In this document: one piece after another, positions 1 through 6,407 of the stretch
How the letters are laid out: every line of letters begins with the position of its first letter
Position numbering within the stretch: position 1 is the first letter of the stretch
Origin: Anaerolineaceae bacterium
GTDB taxonomy: Bacteria > Chloroflexota > Anaerolineae > Anaerolineales > Villigracilaceae
Reading direction: 5' to 3'
Length of the DNA stretch: 64,000 nucleotides
Assembly (NCBI GenBank): GCA_009772985.1
Contig: WOUS01000006.1
Coordinates: 62,001 to 126,000 of the forward strand
Notes under the pieces: model-generated
Told to the model about the DNA's origin: nothing
Database searches by the model: none
Seen by the model: only the letters and a program-made list of their open reading frames with translations
Translations under genes and position numbers: made by a program

Positions 1-156
1 CTCGCCCTGCGCCATCCGCCGGACGATTTCGATGGTCCAGCCGAAGACGGGCGCCGCGCCGACGAGAGTGCAGGTCAGCAGGCTGGCAATCAGAAGTTTC
101 CGGAGCCAGCGCTTGTCTTTGAAAAGAAAACCGAAGGGTGCGCCGTAGTCGAGCAT
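1..156 (-). CDS. DUF4013 membrane protein, N-terminal part only
   Basis: Only the first 52 codons lie in the window; the gene runs off the left edge. The ATG (complement of 154-156) follows a good ribosome binding site (GGAGGA). The protein begins with a short amphipathic stretch containing FLFKDKRWLRK, then one hydrophobic helix at about residues 20-40, then EIVRRMAQGE. This start (an FxFKDKxW element, a membrane helix and an IRR-A-GE turn) is typical of DUF4013, a family of polytopic membrane proteins with no known function. The body of the protein cannot be checked here. Confidence 0.7.
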   Translation of the reverse strand, partial: MLDYGAPFGFLFKDKRWLRKLLIASLLTCTLVGAAPVFGWTIEIVRRMAQGE

Positions 157-176
157 ACATTCCTCCGCCTGCAAAC

Positions 177-203
177 GTAGGGGCGACGTCACGTCGCCCC
201 TAC
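177..203. repeat. Perfect 27-base palindrome between DUF4013 gene and tRNA-Val
   Basis: Two 13-base arms (GTAGGGGCGACGT and its complement) surround a single C. It belongs to the GTAGGGGCG-A-C-x-CGCCCCTAC repeat type seen again near 11896, 28891, 29009, 34668 and 55553, where the central bases vary but pairing is kept. It could also end transcription of the tRNA, but it has no T-tract. Confidence 0.8.
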
Positions 204-208
204 CGTTG

Positions 209-282
209 TGGGCGCAAAGGGACTCGAACCCCTGGCCTTCTCTGTGTAAGAGAGACGCTCTAACCAACTGAGCTATGCGCCC
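209..282 (-). tRNA. tRNA-Val (anticodon TAC)
   Basis: Read on the minus strand, a 7-bp acceptor stem (GGGCGCA/TGCGCCC), a D-arm with AGCTCAGTTGGTTAGAGC, an anticodon stem-loop with loop CTTACAC and a T-arm with GGTTCGAGTC all fold correctly. The anticodon TAC reads valine codons. The discriminator base is A at 209, and no CCA is encoded. A TATAAT -10 box lies upstream, on the minus strand at about 292-297. Confidence 0.95.
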
Positions 283-352
283 GGCGACGGCAATTATACC
301 AAAGGAAAATGTGTTAAACTTATCGCCGAACTCAAACCATCAGGAGTATTCC

Positions 353-1111
353 ATGCGCATCGTCCGCTATCAAGTCAAGAATGAAACGCCCCGTTACGGC
401 TGGATTTTGGAGAACAAAGTCGGCCCCATCGAAGGCGACATCTACGGCGCATACCGCCGCCTCGAAGCCGATACCCCGCTGGCCGACGTAAAACTGCTCG
501 CCCCGGCCCAGCCATCGAAGATCATCTGCATTGGGCGGAACTATGCCGAACACGCCAAAGAACACGAGGTCGAGGTCCCGAAAGTGCCGCTGCTTTTTAT
601 GAAGCCGCCGTCGTCCATCCTCGATCCGGGCGGGACCGTCATCCTGCCTCCGCAGTCCCGGCAGGTGGAGCACGAGGCCGAACTGGTCGTCGTCATCGGC
701 AAACGCGGACGGCACATCACGGCCGAGGAGGCCCAGGGGTACGTGTACGGCTACACGGTCGGGAACGACGTGACGGCGCGCGACCTGCAGAAGTCCGACG
801 GCCAGTGGACGCGCGCCAAGGGCTTCGACACCTTCTGCCCCTTCGGCCCGTGGATAGACACCGAGTTCGACCCGGCGGACGCGGTCATCACCTGCCGCGT
901 CAGCGGGCAGCCGCGCCAGATGGCCTCCACGCGCGACATGGTCTTCAACGTCAGCACGCTGATCGCGTTCATCTCGTCCGTGATGACGCTCGAACCGGGC
1001 GACCTGATCTTCACCGGCACCCCGGCCGGGGTCGGACTCCTGAAGCCGGGCGACGTGGTGGACGTGGAGATCGAGGGCCTGGGCAAACTCAGCAACCCGG
1101 TGGCCGCGTAA
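353..1111 (+). CDS. Fumarylacetoacetate hydrolase (FAH) family protein
   Basis: A 252-residue protein of the FAH / 2-hydroxyhepta-2,4-diene-1,7-dioate isomerase superfamily. These are Mg2+ or Mn2+ enzymes that cleave or isomerise acylpyruvates or decarboxylate oxaloacetate. The N-terminal about 60 residues form the small prolyl/ligand domain. The catalytic domain starts at ICIGRNYAEHAKE and shows VEHEAELVVVIG (metal-binding Glu pair), GNDVTARDLQ (metal Asp) and LEPGDLIFTGTPAGVG near the end. I chose the ATG at 353 because CAGGAG lies 7 bases before it; an upstream in-frame ATG would overlap the tRNA. The substrate cannot be told from sequence. A lipoprotein gene follows after 28 bases and may be co-transcribed. 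Confidence 0.88.
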   Translation: MRIVRYQVKNETPRYGWILENKVGPIEGDIYGAYRRLEADTPLADVKLLAPAQPSKIICIGRNYAEHAKEHEVEVPKVPLLFMKPPSSILDPGGTVILPPQSRQVEHEAELVVVIGKRGRHITAEEAQGYVYGYTVGNDVTARDLQKSDGQWTRAKGFDTFCPFGPWIDTEFDPADAVITCRVSGQPRQMASTRDMVFNVSTLIAFISSVMTLEPGDLIFTGTPAGVGLLKPGDVVDVEIEGLGKLSNPVAA

Positions 1112-1139
1112 GCAGGCGCACAAACGAAAGGAGAATTCC

Positions 1140-1967
1140 ATGAAGAAACTCATCCCGTTCGCCGTCATCCTGGCGGTCATGTTCATGGCCTGCAGCATCT
1201 CGGTTGACATCACCCCGCCGCCGCCCACCTCCATATTCACGGTCGCCGCGCCGCCGGTCACGGAAGCGCCCATCGTGTCCGCCCCGACGCCTGCGCCGGT
1301 CAACGTCACCTGCAACGGTGTCTCCCTGTACATTGACCCGGCGCTTGGCTCCAGTTACAGTTGCCAGACCATCCCGGAAAGCGCCGAAGACATGGCGATT
1401 CACCCGCAATACACCGAGATCACCTTTCACGGTTACCCTCTGGCGAATACATTCTTCACCCCCCGTATTGACATCTTTCCGGTCCAGCGTTTCAGCGAAA
1501 TGGCCCCCGACTTCATCCCCGGGCGTGTGCAGATGCTGCAGAACCTGATTGCTGGCGGAATGCCGGGAGACAGCGACCTGCCGCTCCTGCCGATCTTCAA
1601 CGCCGCCCAAGTGTTTACCGCCCGCTACGGGGTGGTCGGCTTCCAGAACGGGAGCGGCATCCGTTACCTGACCCTCTATGCCCAGTACGCCGCCCCGATC
1701 AACAACCACGACCTGTTCTACACCTTCCAGGGACTCACCAGCGACGGGCAATACTGGGTTTCCGTCATCCTGCCCATCAGCAACCCCATCCTGCCGGCCG
1801 ACGGCGTCAACCCGCCGGGCGGACAGAGTTGGGAGGATTTCAGCAACAACTACCAGGCTTACGCCGCCGACATGACCGTGCAACTGAACGCCCAGCCGCC
1901 CGACAGTTTCGCCCCCGCCATCACCCTGCTGGACGCGCTCATCAACAGCATCATCATCCAGCCGTAA
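1140..1967 (+). CDS. Putative lipoprotein, function unknown
   Basis: A 275-residue protein with a type II signal peptide: MKK, a hydrophobic stretch, and the lipobox FMAC with the lipidated Cys at about residue 20. A Pro/Ser/Thr-rich linker (residues about 25-55) follows, then a globular domain of about 200 residues with YITEITF-, FPVQRFSEM- and GLTSDGQYWVSV-like beta segments. AAAGGAG precedes the start. I do not recognise a named family; many Anaerolineae encode similar membrane-anchored proteins. A clear terminator follows at 1973-2006, so it probably ends the FAH-lipoprotein transcript. Confidence 0.75.
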   Translation: MKKLIPFAVILAVMFMACSISVDITPPPPTSIFTVAAPPVTEAPIVSAPTPAPVNVTCNGVSLYIDPALGSSYSCQTIPESAEDMAIHPQYTEITFHGYPLANTFFTPRIDIFPVQRFSEMAPDFIPGRVQMLQNLIAGGMPGDSDLPLLPIFNAAQVFTARYGVVGFQNGSGIRYLTLYAQYAAPINNHDLFYTFQGLTSDGQYWVSVILPISNPILPADGVNPPGGQSWEDFSNNYQAYAADMTVQLNAQPPDSFAPAITLLDALINSIIIQP

Positions 1968-1972
1968 AAATC

Positions 1973-2006
1973 AGCCGGGCCTGCCTCCAGCAGCGCCCGG
2001 CTTTTT
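1973..2006 (+). terminator. Rho-independent terminator
   Basis: Eight-bp stem AGCCGGGC / GCCCGGCT with a 14-base loop, directly followed by TTTTT. It lies six bases after the stop codon of the lipoprotein gene. Confidence 0.88.
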
Positions 2007-2076
2007 ACAATTGTTTTACGCTGCAATCACGGGGAGATTACCGGGCCGCGTCATAATTTCTGACGAGGTGAAAACG

Positions 2077-3107
2077 ATGAAACCTGCTTTGACCTGGTTC
2101 CTGCTCGCCGTTTTGGTTGCCGGATGCGCATCCCCCGCGCCTGCCGCTTCTGGCACCCCGGACCCGACACCTGTTCCTGTCGAGACGAAAGTCAGCGCCG
2201 CACCGAGGGGGTACATCACCTTCGTCATCAACGTCCACGACTGGGTTCACGCGGACGAGTCCGCCGACACGCTCCTGCGCCTGGTGGACATCTTCGAAAA
2301 GTACGGCGTGCGCGGCGATTTCTATTTCACCGCCCCGGTCGTGGAGGCTTACGTCAACGAACGTCCGGACGTGATCGAACGCCTGAAAAATTCGGACATG
2401 ACCATCAGTTACCACGTCCGCCCGCCGCACCCGCTCTACACCGGCTTCGACCAGCGGCTGGAGGGGCTGGACGATGCCGCGCTCTACCAGACCCTGCTCG
2501 ACTACGAGACCTATGCCCTCGACCTGACGACCGGCGGCCTCGACCGCTCGCGTCCCGGCGGCTACGCCTACGTGGCGCAGGTCTTCGGGCGCAAGCCGGT
2601 CGCCGCGCCCGCGCCGACCAACAATCCGCGCATCAAGCAGATAGCCGAGCAAGTCTATGCCAGCCTCGGCGCGCAGATGACCCTGCACTACCACGAGAGC
2701 GGCACCGATCCGTACGAGCCATTCGTCTGGAGCAACGGACTGCTCGTCCGCCCGAGCGACTTCAGTGTGACGCGCACGACCGCCGTCAACGGCCGCGACG
2801 ACTTCTGGTGGAACTACATGACCGGTCCCGACGCCGCCCTCTGATCACCTCGCTCATCCACGAGAACAATTTCCCCCGCTTGGGTGCGGAAGCCTGGTCG
2901 GCATTCTATTTTGTGATGGAGCGCGGCCGCAAAACGGACCCGCTCCTGCCGCCCTACACCCTGGCCGCACCCGACCCGTCCACGCTGCGCAGGGATGGCG
3001 AACAGGCGGCCATCTGGGCCGCCTACGAGGAAATGGCGGCCTGGGCCGCCGCGAACCTGCAAGTGGTGACTTCGGAGGATCTGGTGCTGCTCGCGCAGGG
3101 ACAGTAA
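2077..3107 (+). pseudogene. Polysaccharide-deacetylase-like lipoprotein, frameshifted
   Basis: The gene starts at ATG 2077 (GAGGTG upstream) with a lipoprotein signal (LVAGC), a Pro/Thr linker, and then a domain starting YITFVINVHDWVH with RLVDIFEKYGVRGDFYFTA and SDMTISYHVRPPHP, which resembles the beta/alpha-barrel start of NodB-type deacetylases. The frame ends at TGA 2842-2844 after YMTGPDAAL. Coding continues directly in another frame (LITSLIHENNFPRLG to LLAQGQ, stop at 3107). Re-reading one C at CTCTGATC joins the halves as DAAL-LITSLIHE, so one base appears lost. This may be a true pseudogene, a sequencing error, or less likely programmed -1 frameshifting. Catalytic activity is unproven because the classical deacetylase metal triad is not fully visible. 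Confidence 0.65.
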
Positions 3108-3108
3108 C

Positions 3109-4035
3109 TTACCCCACCTGTGTGACGATCGTCCGTCCTACGCCGGCGGACTTCAACGCCTCGGCCACCGCCGGGGCATTTTCCTTTTCAACGAGGGCGA
3201 TCATGTTCCCGCCGCGGCCCCCGCCGCTCATCTTCGCCCCGAGCGCCCCGGCCCGGCGGCCGGCCTCCACCAGCCGGTCGAGTTCGCGGCTGGAGACGGT
3301 CATCTCCTGCAACAGGGCATGGTTGGCGTCCATCAATTTGCCGAGGCTGGGGATGTCTCCGCGTTCGATGGCCTGGCGTGCGCGCCAGACGATTTCCCCC
3401 ACCCGGTCGAACACTTTTTCCCAGCGAGGCTGGTCGGCTGCCCATAATTTTTTCAGGTCGCCGACGGATTCTTTGGTGAGTGCCGAAATGCCGGTGTCGC
3501 CGATGACGATGGTAAACGGAGCGCCCAGGCGGAAGGTCTGGAGAGGCCGCCCCTTTGCGAAATAGACCGGCCGGGCATACGTGATGACGGTGTTGTCGAT
3601 CCCCGAGGGCGTGCCGTGATGCAGTTTTTCCGCCTCGTAGGCCAGGGCAGAGACGCGCTCGTCGGGCAGGGGCTGGCCGAGGAATTCAGACAGCGCCCGG
3701 ATGACCGCCACGCTCACCGCCGCGCTGGAACCGAGTCCCGCGGCGACCGGGATGGTGGATTGGATGTAGACCGTGCAGGCGGGGGGGCGGGAAATGCCCA
3801 GGGCCGGGAAAACGCTGTTGATGGCCGCGGCCAGTGGATGGTCCGGGGCGAGGCGGGAAAGTTCCGAGGAAAGGTTGACGTTCGGGGCTTCGACCCAGAT
3901 CCCGCCGCGCGAGTTCTTGCTCACTGTCGCCGTCGCCCGCACCTGGGTCACGGGGACAGCCAGCGCCGGGCGTCCGTACACGACGGCGTGTTCGCCGAAC
4001 AGGATGATCTTTCCGGGAGCAGAGGATGTGGTCAT
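3109..4035 (-). CDS. mvk: Mevalonate kinase
   Basis: A 308-residue GHMP kinase that phosphorylates mevalonate to 5-phosphomevalonate in isoprenoid precursor synthesis. Motifs in order: SAPGKIILFGEHAVVYGRPA (substrate-binding N-terminus), PVAAGLGSSAAVSVAVIRAL (GHMP P-loop), HHGTPSGIDNTV (catalytic Asp region) and KMSGGGRGGNMIALV (C-terminal GHMP motif). The start ATG at 4035 begins MTTSSAPGK. The open frame continues far upstream, but that part is the antisense of the neighbouring prenyltransferase plus a palindromic repeat (QIGNLPH-type sequence). It lies on the same strand as, and 50 bases after, the UbiA gene, an operon that fits lipid/isoprenoid work. A mevalonate pathway is a useful taxonomic pointer to Chloroflexota. 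Confidence 0.93.
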   Translation of the reverse strand: MTTSSAPGKIILFGEHAVVYGRPALAVPVTQVRATATVSKNSRGGIWVEAPNVNLSSELSRLAPDHPLAAAINSVFPALGISRPPACTVYIQSTIPVAAGLGSSAAVSVAVIRALSEFLGQPLPDERVSALAYEAEKLHHGTPSGIDNTVITYARPVYFAKGRPLQTFRLGAPFTIVIGDTGISALTKESVGDLKKLWAADQPRWEKVFDRVGEIVWRARQAIERGDIPSLGKLMDANHALLQEMTVSSRELDRLVEAGRRAGALGAKMSGGGRGGNMIALVEKENAPAVAEALKSAGVGRTIVTQVG

Positions 4036-4039
4036 ATGG

Positions 4040-4086
4040 GACAAATTTCCAATTTGTCTGCAGTGGGGCAAATTGCCAATTTGCCC
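4040..4086. repeat. Two tandem palindromes between UbiA gene and mvk
   Basis: GACAAATT-TCC-AATTTGTC (4040-4058) and GGGCAAATT-GCC-AATTTGCCC (4066-4086). They are variants of one sequence with paired changes (ACAAATT versus GCAAATT). The right arm of the second reaches into the stop codon of the UbiA gene. A related AATTTGCCAATTTG core appears inside the repeat at 41015-41152. Confidence 0.75.
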
Positions 4087-4949
4087 TACGTCAGGTAGAA
4101 CACCGCCAGCACAGCCAGTCCCCACAGGAGGATGGAGATCTGGAAGGGGCGGTCGGTGAGCAGGATGTCTTCCGGCTCGCCGCCGATGTTCCTGACCTGG
4201 ATCAGGTACAGGTAGCGGAAGATGGCGTAAACCACGAACGGGATGGTCAGCATCAGGGCGTGGTTGTCCGGCAGGCGGAAGAAGGTGTAGAGCGAATACG
4301 CCAGGATGGTGGTGCCGGAGACGATGGTGATGAACTGGTCGAGCAGGGGGATGGTGTAGCCGTCGAGGACTTTGCGGTGGTTGGTGGCGTCGCCGGCCAA
4401 CAGGGCCAGTTCGGCGCGGCGTTTGCCGAAGCCGAGGTAGAGCGCCAGCAGCGTCATCAGCACGTACAGCCAGGGCGAGAAGCGCTCGACCGTGATGAGC
4501 GCCGTCCCGGCGTGGACGCGCAGCACGAACCCGGCGGCGAGGATCAGCACGTCGAGGATGGGGACGTGCTTGAGCCATTTGGAATACGCCAGCATCATGG
4601 CGAAGTAGACCAGCAGGGTCAGCGCCAGTTGCCAGGCGAGGAACAGCGCGCCGGCCAGCGCGGCCAGGGTCAGCAGCGTCCCCGCGCCCGCCGCCGCCCG
4701 GACCGTCAGCCTGCCCGCGGCAATCGGACGGTTTTTCTTCGCCGGGTGCTGGCGGTCGGCCTCCACGTCCAGGATGTCGTTGAAAATATAGACCGCGCTG
4801 GAGATGATGCAGAACAGCCCGAAGCCGGCCAGCGTGCGCAGGAAATCGGTCGGGTGGAAGAGTTTACCGTCGAAGACCAGCGCGGCGAAGATGAAGACGT
4901 TCTTCGTCCACTGGCGGGGGCGCATGGTTTTCAGGAGGGCGCGCAGCAT
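4086..4949 (-). CDS. UbiA-family prenyltransferase (decaprenyl-phosphate phosphoribosyltransferase-like)
   Basis: A 287-residue polytopic membrane protein with about 8-9 helices. The first signature, YIFNDILDVEADRQHPAKKNRPIA (shown in parts: NDILDVEAD, HPAKKNRPIA), is the Asp-rich Mg2+-pyrophosphate site. A second Asp-bearing loop is YSKWLKHVPILDVLI. The opening MRPRQWTKNVFIFAALVF is typical of the branch that moves phosphoribose onto polyprenyl phosphate (Rv3806c type, cell-envelope arabinose precursors), though a quinone or other lipid substrate is possible. A TAAAAT box lies exactly 6 bases before the ATG with no clear ribosome binding site, suggesting a leaderless mRNA. mvk follows on the same strand. 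Confidence 0.85.
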   Translation of the reverse strand: MLRALLKTMRPRQWTKNVFIFAALVFDGKLFHPTDFLRTLAGFGLFCIISSAVYIFNDILDVEADRQHPAKKNRPIAAGRLTVRAAAGAGTLLTLAALAGALFLAWQLALTLLVYFAMMLAYSKWLKHVPILDVLILAAGFVLRVHAGTALITVERFSPWLYVLMTLLALYLGFGKRRAELALLAGDATNHRKVLDGYTIPLLDQFITIVSGTTILAYSLYTFFRLPDNHALMLTIPFVVYAIFRYLYLIQVRNIGGEPEDILLTDRPFQISILLWGLAVLAVFYLT

Positions 4950-4955
4950 GGCTTT

Positions 4956-4961
4956 ATTTTA
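4956..4961 (-). promoter_or_regulatory. Candidate -10 box of leaderless UbiA transcript
   Basis: TAAAAT on the minus strand, 6 bases (AAAGCC) before the ATG at 4949. The spacing is the same as at tlyA, xseA, the HIT gene and the AlkZ-like gene. Confidence 0.5.
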
Positions 4962-4974
4962 CCCTATCGTTACG

Positions 4975-5085
4975 GGTTGGAAGGTTGGCAAGTTGGCAGG
5001 TTGACAGGTTGGCAGGCTTGCCCTGAGCCGCCGCGCTGAGCCTGCCGAAGCGATCGTCGAAGGGTTACAGGTTGGCAGGTTGAAG
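4975..5085. repeat. Short direct repeats, GTTGGCAGGTTG type
   Basis: GGTTGGCAAGTTGGCAGGTTG is repeated with small changes four to five times from 4978 to 5016, then once more at 5070-5082. In between is a segment containing CCTGAGC-CCTGCCGAAG-GTCGAAGGG, which resembles the CATGAGCGTAGTCGAAGGG element at 8718. It fills the divergent gap between the UbiA gene and tlyA, and its last copy overlaps the likely tlyA promoter. Confidence 0.7.
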
Positions 5086-5086
5086 G

Positions 5087-5092
5087 TAGAAT
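5087..5092 (+). promoter_or_regulatory. Candidate -10 box of leaderless tlyA transcript
   Basis: TAGAAT exactly 6 bases before the tlyA ATG. A GTTACA element at 5064-5069 is 17 bases upstream and may be the -35. Confidence 0.5.
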
Positions 5093-5098
5093 TGGGGT

Positions 5099-5920
5099 AT
5101 GGCGAAAGCGCGCTTGGATATTTTGCTGGTGGAACGCGGACTGGCCGAATCGCGCGCCAAAGCCCAGGCGCTGGTCATGGCCGGGCAGGTGCGCGTGGAC
5201 GGGCAGGTGGTGGACAGGCCCGCATCGAATTTCACGACGGACGCGAACATTTCCGTGGTGGGCGGCCCGCGTTTCGTCTCGCGCGGCGGCGACAAACTCG
5301 AAGCCGCGCTGACCGGTTTCCCGGTCGATGCCACCGGCCGCGTCTGCGCGGACGTGGGCTCGTCCACGGGCGGATTCACCGACTGCCTGCTCCAGCACGG
5401 CGCGGCCAAAGTCTACGCCATTGACGTGGGCAAGGGCCTGCTGCACTGGAAACTGCGCACCGATCCGCGCGTGGTCGTCATGGAAGAGACGAACGCCCGG
5501 TTCGTGGAGAAACTGCCCGAGGCGGTGAGCCTGGTCACGATTGACGCGTCGTTCATTTCGTTGAAGATTTTGCTGCCGGTGGTGAAGAACTGGTTTGTCC
5601 CCACCCCCCTCGCCCCTTCGGGGCACTCCCCCCATTTGCGGTGGGGGGAGCCGGAGGGGGGTGTACTTGCCCTCATCAAACCCCAATTCGAAGCCGGGCG
5701 GAAGGAAACCGCGAAGAACAAGGGTGTCATCCGCGACGCGGCAGTTCACCGGTCCGTGCTGACCGGCGTGCTGACCTTCGCGCAGGAGCAAGGCTTCGCC
5801 GTGCGCGGGCTGAGGCACAGTCCCGTGATCGGTCCGAAAGGGAACGTCGAGTTCTTGGCGTGGCTGGGGATGGGGGAAGCAGAACTGGATGCCGGCAGTC
5901 TCATCGAAAAGATTGTATAA
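5099..5920 (+). CDS. tlyA: TlyA family rRNA (cytidine-2'-O)-methyltransferase, with an in-frame repeat insert
   Basis: A 273-residue protein. An N-terminal S4 RNA-binding domain (RLDILLVERGLAESRAKAQ, residues 3-60) precedes an RrmJ/FtsJ-type methyltransferase domain with VCADVGSSTGGFTDCLLQHG (SAM site), YAIDVGKGLLHWKL, DASFISLKILLPVV and ALIKPQFEAGRKE. TlyA methylates cytidines of 16S and/or 23S rRNA; the family also has haemolysin-annotated members. Between VVKNWF and VLALIKPQFE there are about 20 extra residues (PTPLAPSGHSPHLRWGEPEG) where the family normally has only a short turn. Their DNA is a GC-rich hairpin repeat (5598-5663). The frame is intact, so the protein is probably still made with an extra loop. 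Confidence 0.9.
   Translation: MAKARLDILLVERGLAESRAKAQALVMAGQVRVDGQVVDRPASNFTTDANISVVGGPRFVSRGGDKLEAALTGFPVDATGRVCADVGSSTGGFTDCLLQHGAAKVYAIDVGKGLLHWKLRTDPRVVVMEETNARFVEKLPEAVSLVTIDASFISLKILLPVVKNWFVPTPLAPSGHSPHLRWGEPEGGVLALIKPQFEAGRKETAKNKGVIRDAAVHRSVLTGVLTFAQEQGFAVRGLRHSPVIGPKGNVEFLAWLGMGEAELDAGSLIEKIV
5598..5663. repeat. Hairpin repeat inserted in frame inside tlyA
   Basis: The segment holds nested inverted repeats: GCCCCTTCGGGGC, ACTCCCCCCA / TGGGGGGAG, and outer CCCACCCCCCTC / GAGGGGGGTG. It encodes a Pro/Gly/Ser-rich loop that breaks the TlyA methyltransferase fold between NWF and VLALIKPQFE. It resembles the CCCTCTCCC intergenic repeat at 8693-8752. Confidence 0.7.
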
Positions 5921-5961
5921 TGGTGGCAGGAAAAGGATTCGAGGTAATCGGAAGGCATACC

Positions 5962-6201
5962 ATGAATAAGACCATTGCTCAATTATCCACAGATGAATTC
6001 GAAAAGGTCGTGGAACGCACCGTAGACCGGCGGCTGGAAGTCTGGATGACGCAATTGATGGATGCGCTGACTGGCGCGGAAGGTGAACCCGCTGCCAGCC
6101 TCAACCCTGACTTCGCCAAGTCGCTCAAGCGCGCCATGCAGCAGGCCCGGGCAGGCGAAGGCATAGACTTGAAATCGTTTCGACAGCAGTTCGAGGCGTA
6201 A
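5962..6201 (+). CDS. Putative antitoxin of a decayed RelE-type toxin-antitoxin pair
   Basis: A 79-residue, largely helical, charged protein (QLSTDEFEKVVERTVDRRLEVWM..., ending KSFRQQFEA). It has the size and the position directly before a RelE-like gene that antitoxins have. The ATG at 5962 follows GGAAGG. Its TAA overlaps the next ATG (TAATG), so translation is coupled. No DNA-binding fold can be named. A TATAAT at 5916-5921 overlaps the end of tlyA and could start this transcript. Confidence 0.6.
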   Translation: MNKTIAQLSTDEFEKVVERTVDRRLEVWMTQLMDALTGAEGEPAASLNPDFAKSLKRAMQQARAGEGIDLKSFRQQFEA

Positions 6202-6407
6202 TGCCTTATCGCGTCGTTCTAACCCCAGAAGCGCAGAACGATCTGCATTGTCTCGATGCTGGCATCCGCAAACGCCTGCTCGATAAGCTCGAATGGATGG
6301 GTGAGAATGCAGAATTGCTCAACCATCAGGCTCTTCAAGGCGAGGATGTGATTTTTTCCATCCGCACAATCTCCAGGAGGACACCATGCAAAAACTCAAA
6401 TACCTGA
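6201..6407 (+). pseudogene. Truncated RelE/ParE-type toxin
   Basis: The first about 49 residues (YRVVLTPEAQNDLHCLDAGI, RKRLLDKLEWM, NHQALQGED) match the start of RelE-fold toxins: a beta strand, two helices and the NH-x-L-x-G turn. The C-terminal strands with the catalytic Arg/Tyr residues are missing. After LQGED the frame runs through unrelated DNA (VIFSIRTISRRTPC...) into the next gene. Family members usually have 85-95 residues, so the toxin is probably inactive. The antitoxin gene before it is intact. Confidence 0.65.

Noticed and set aside
332..1333. Long antisense frame opposite the FAH gene
   Set aside because: GC-rich codon bias opens frames on the other strand. The FAH frame has family motifs and a ribosome binding site; this one has neither. 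The same reasoning removed dozens of antisense frames across the window.
3109..4578. Reading mevalonate kinase as a 489-residue protein
   Set aside because: The upstream third is Arg/Pro-rich antisense of the UbiA gene plus the palindromic repeat. The true start is at 4035 with the SAPGK motif.
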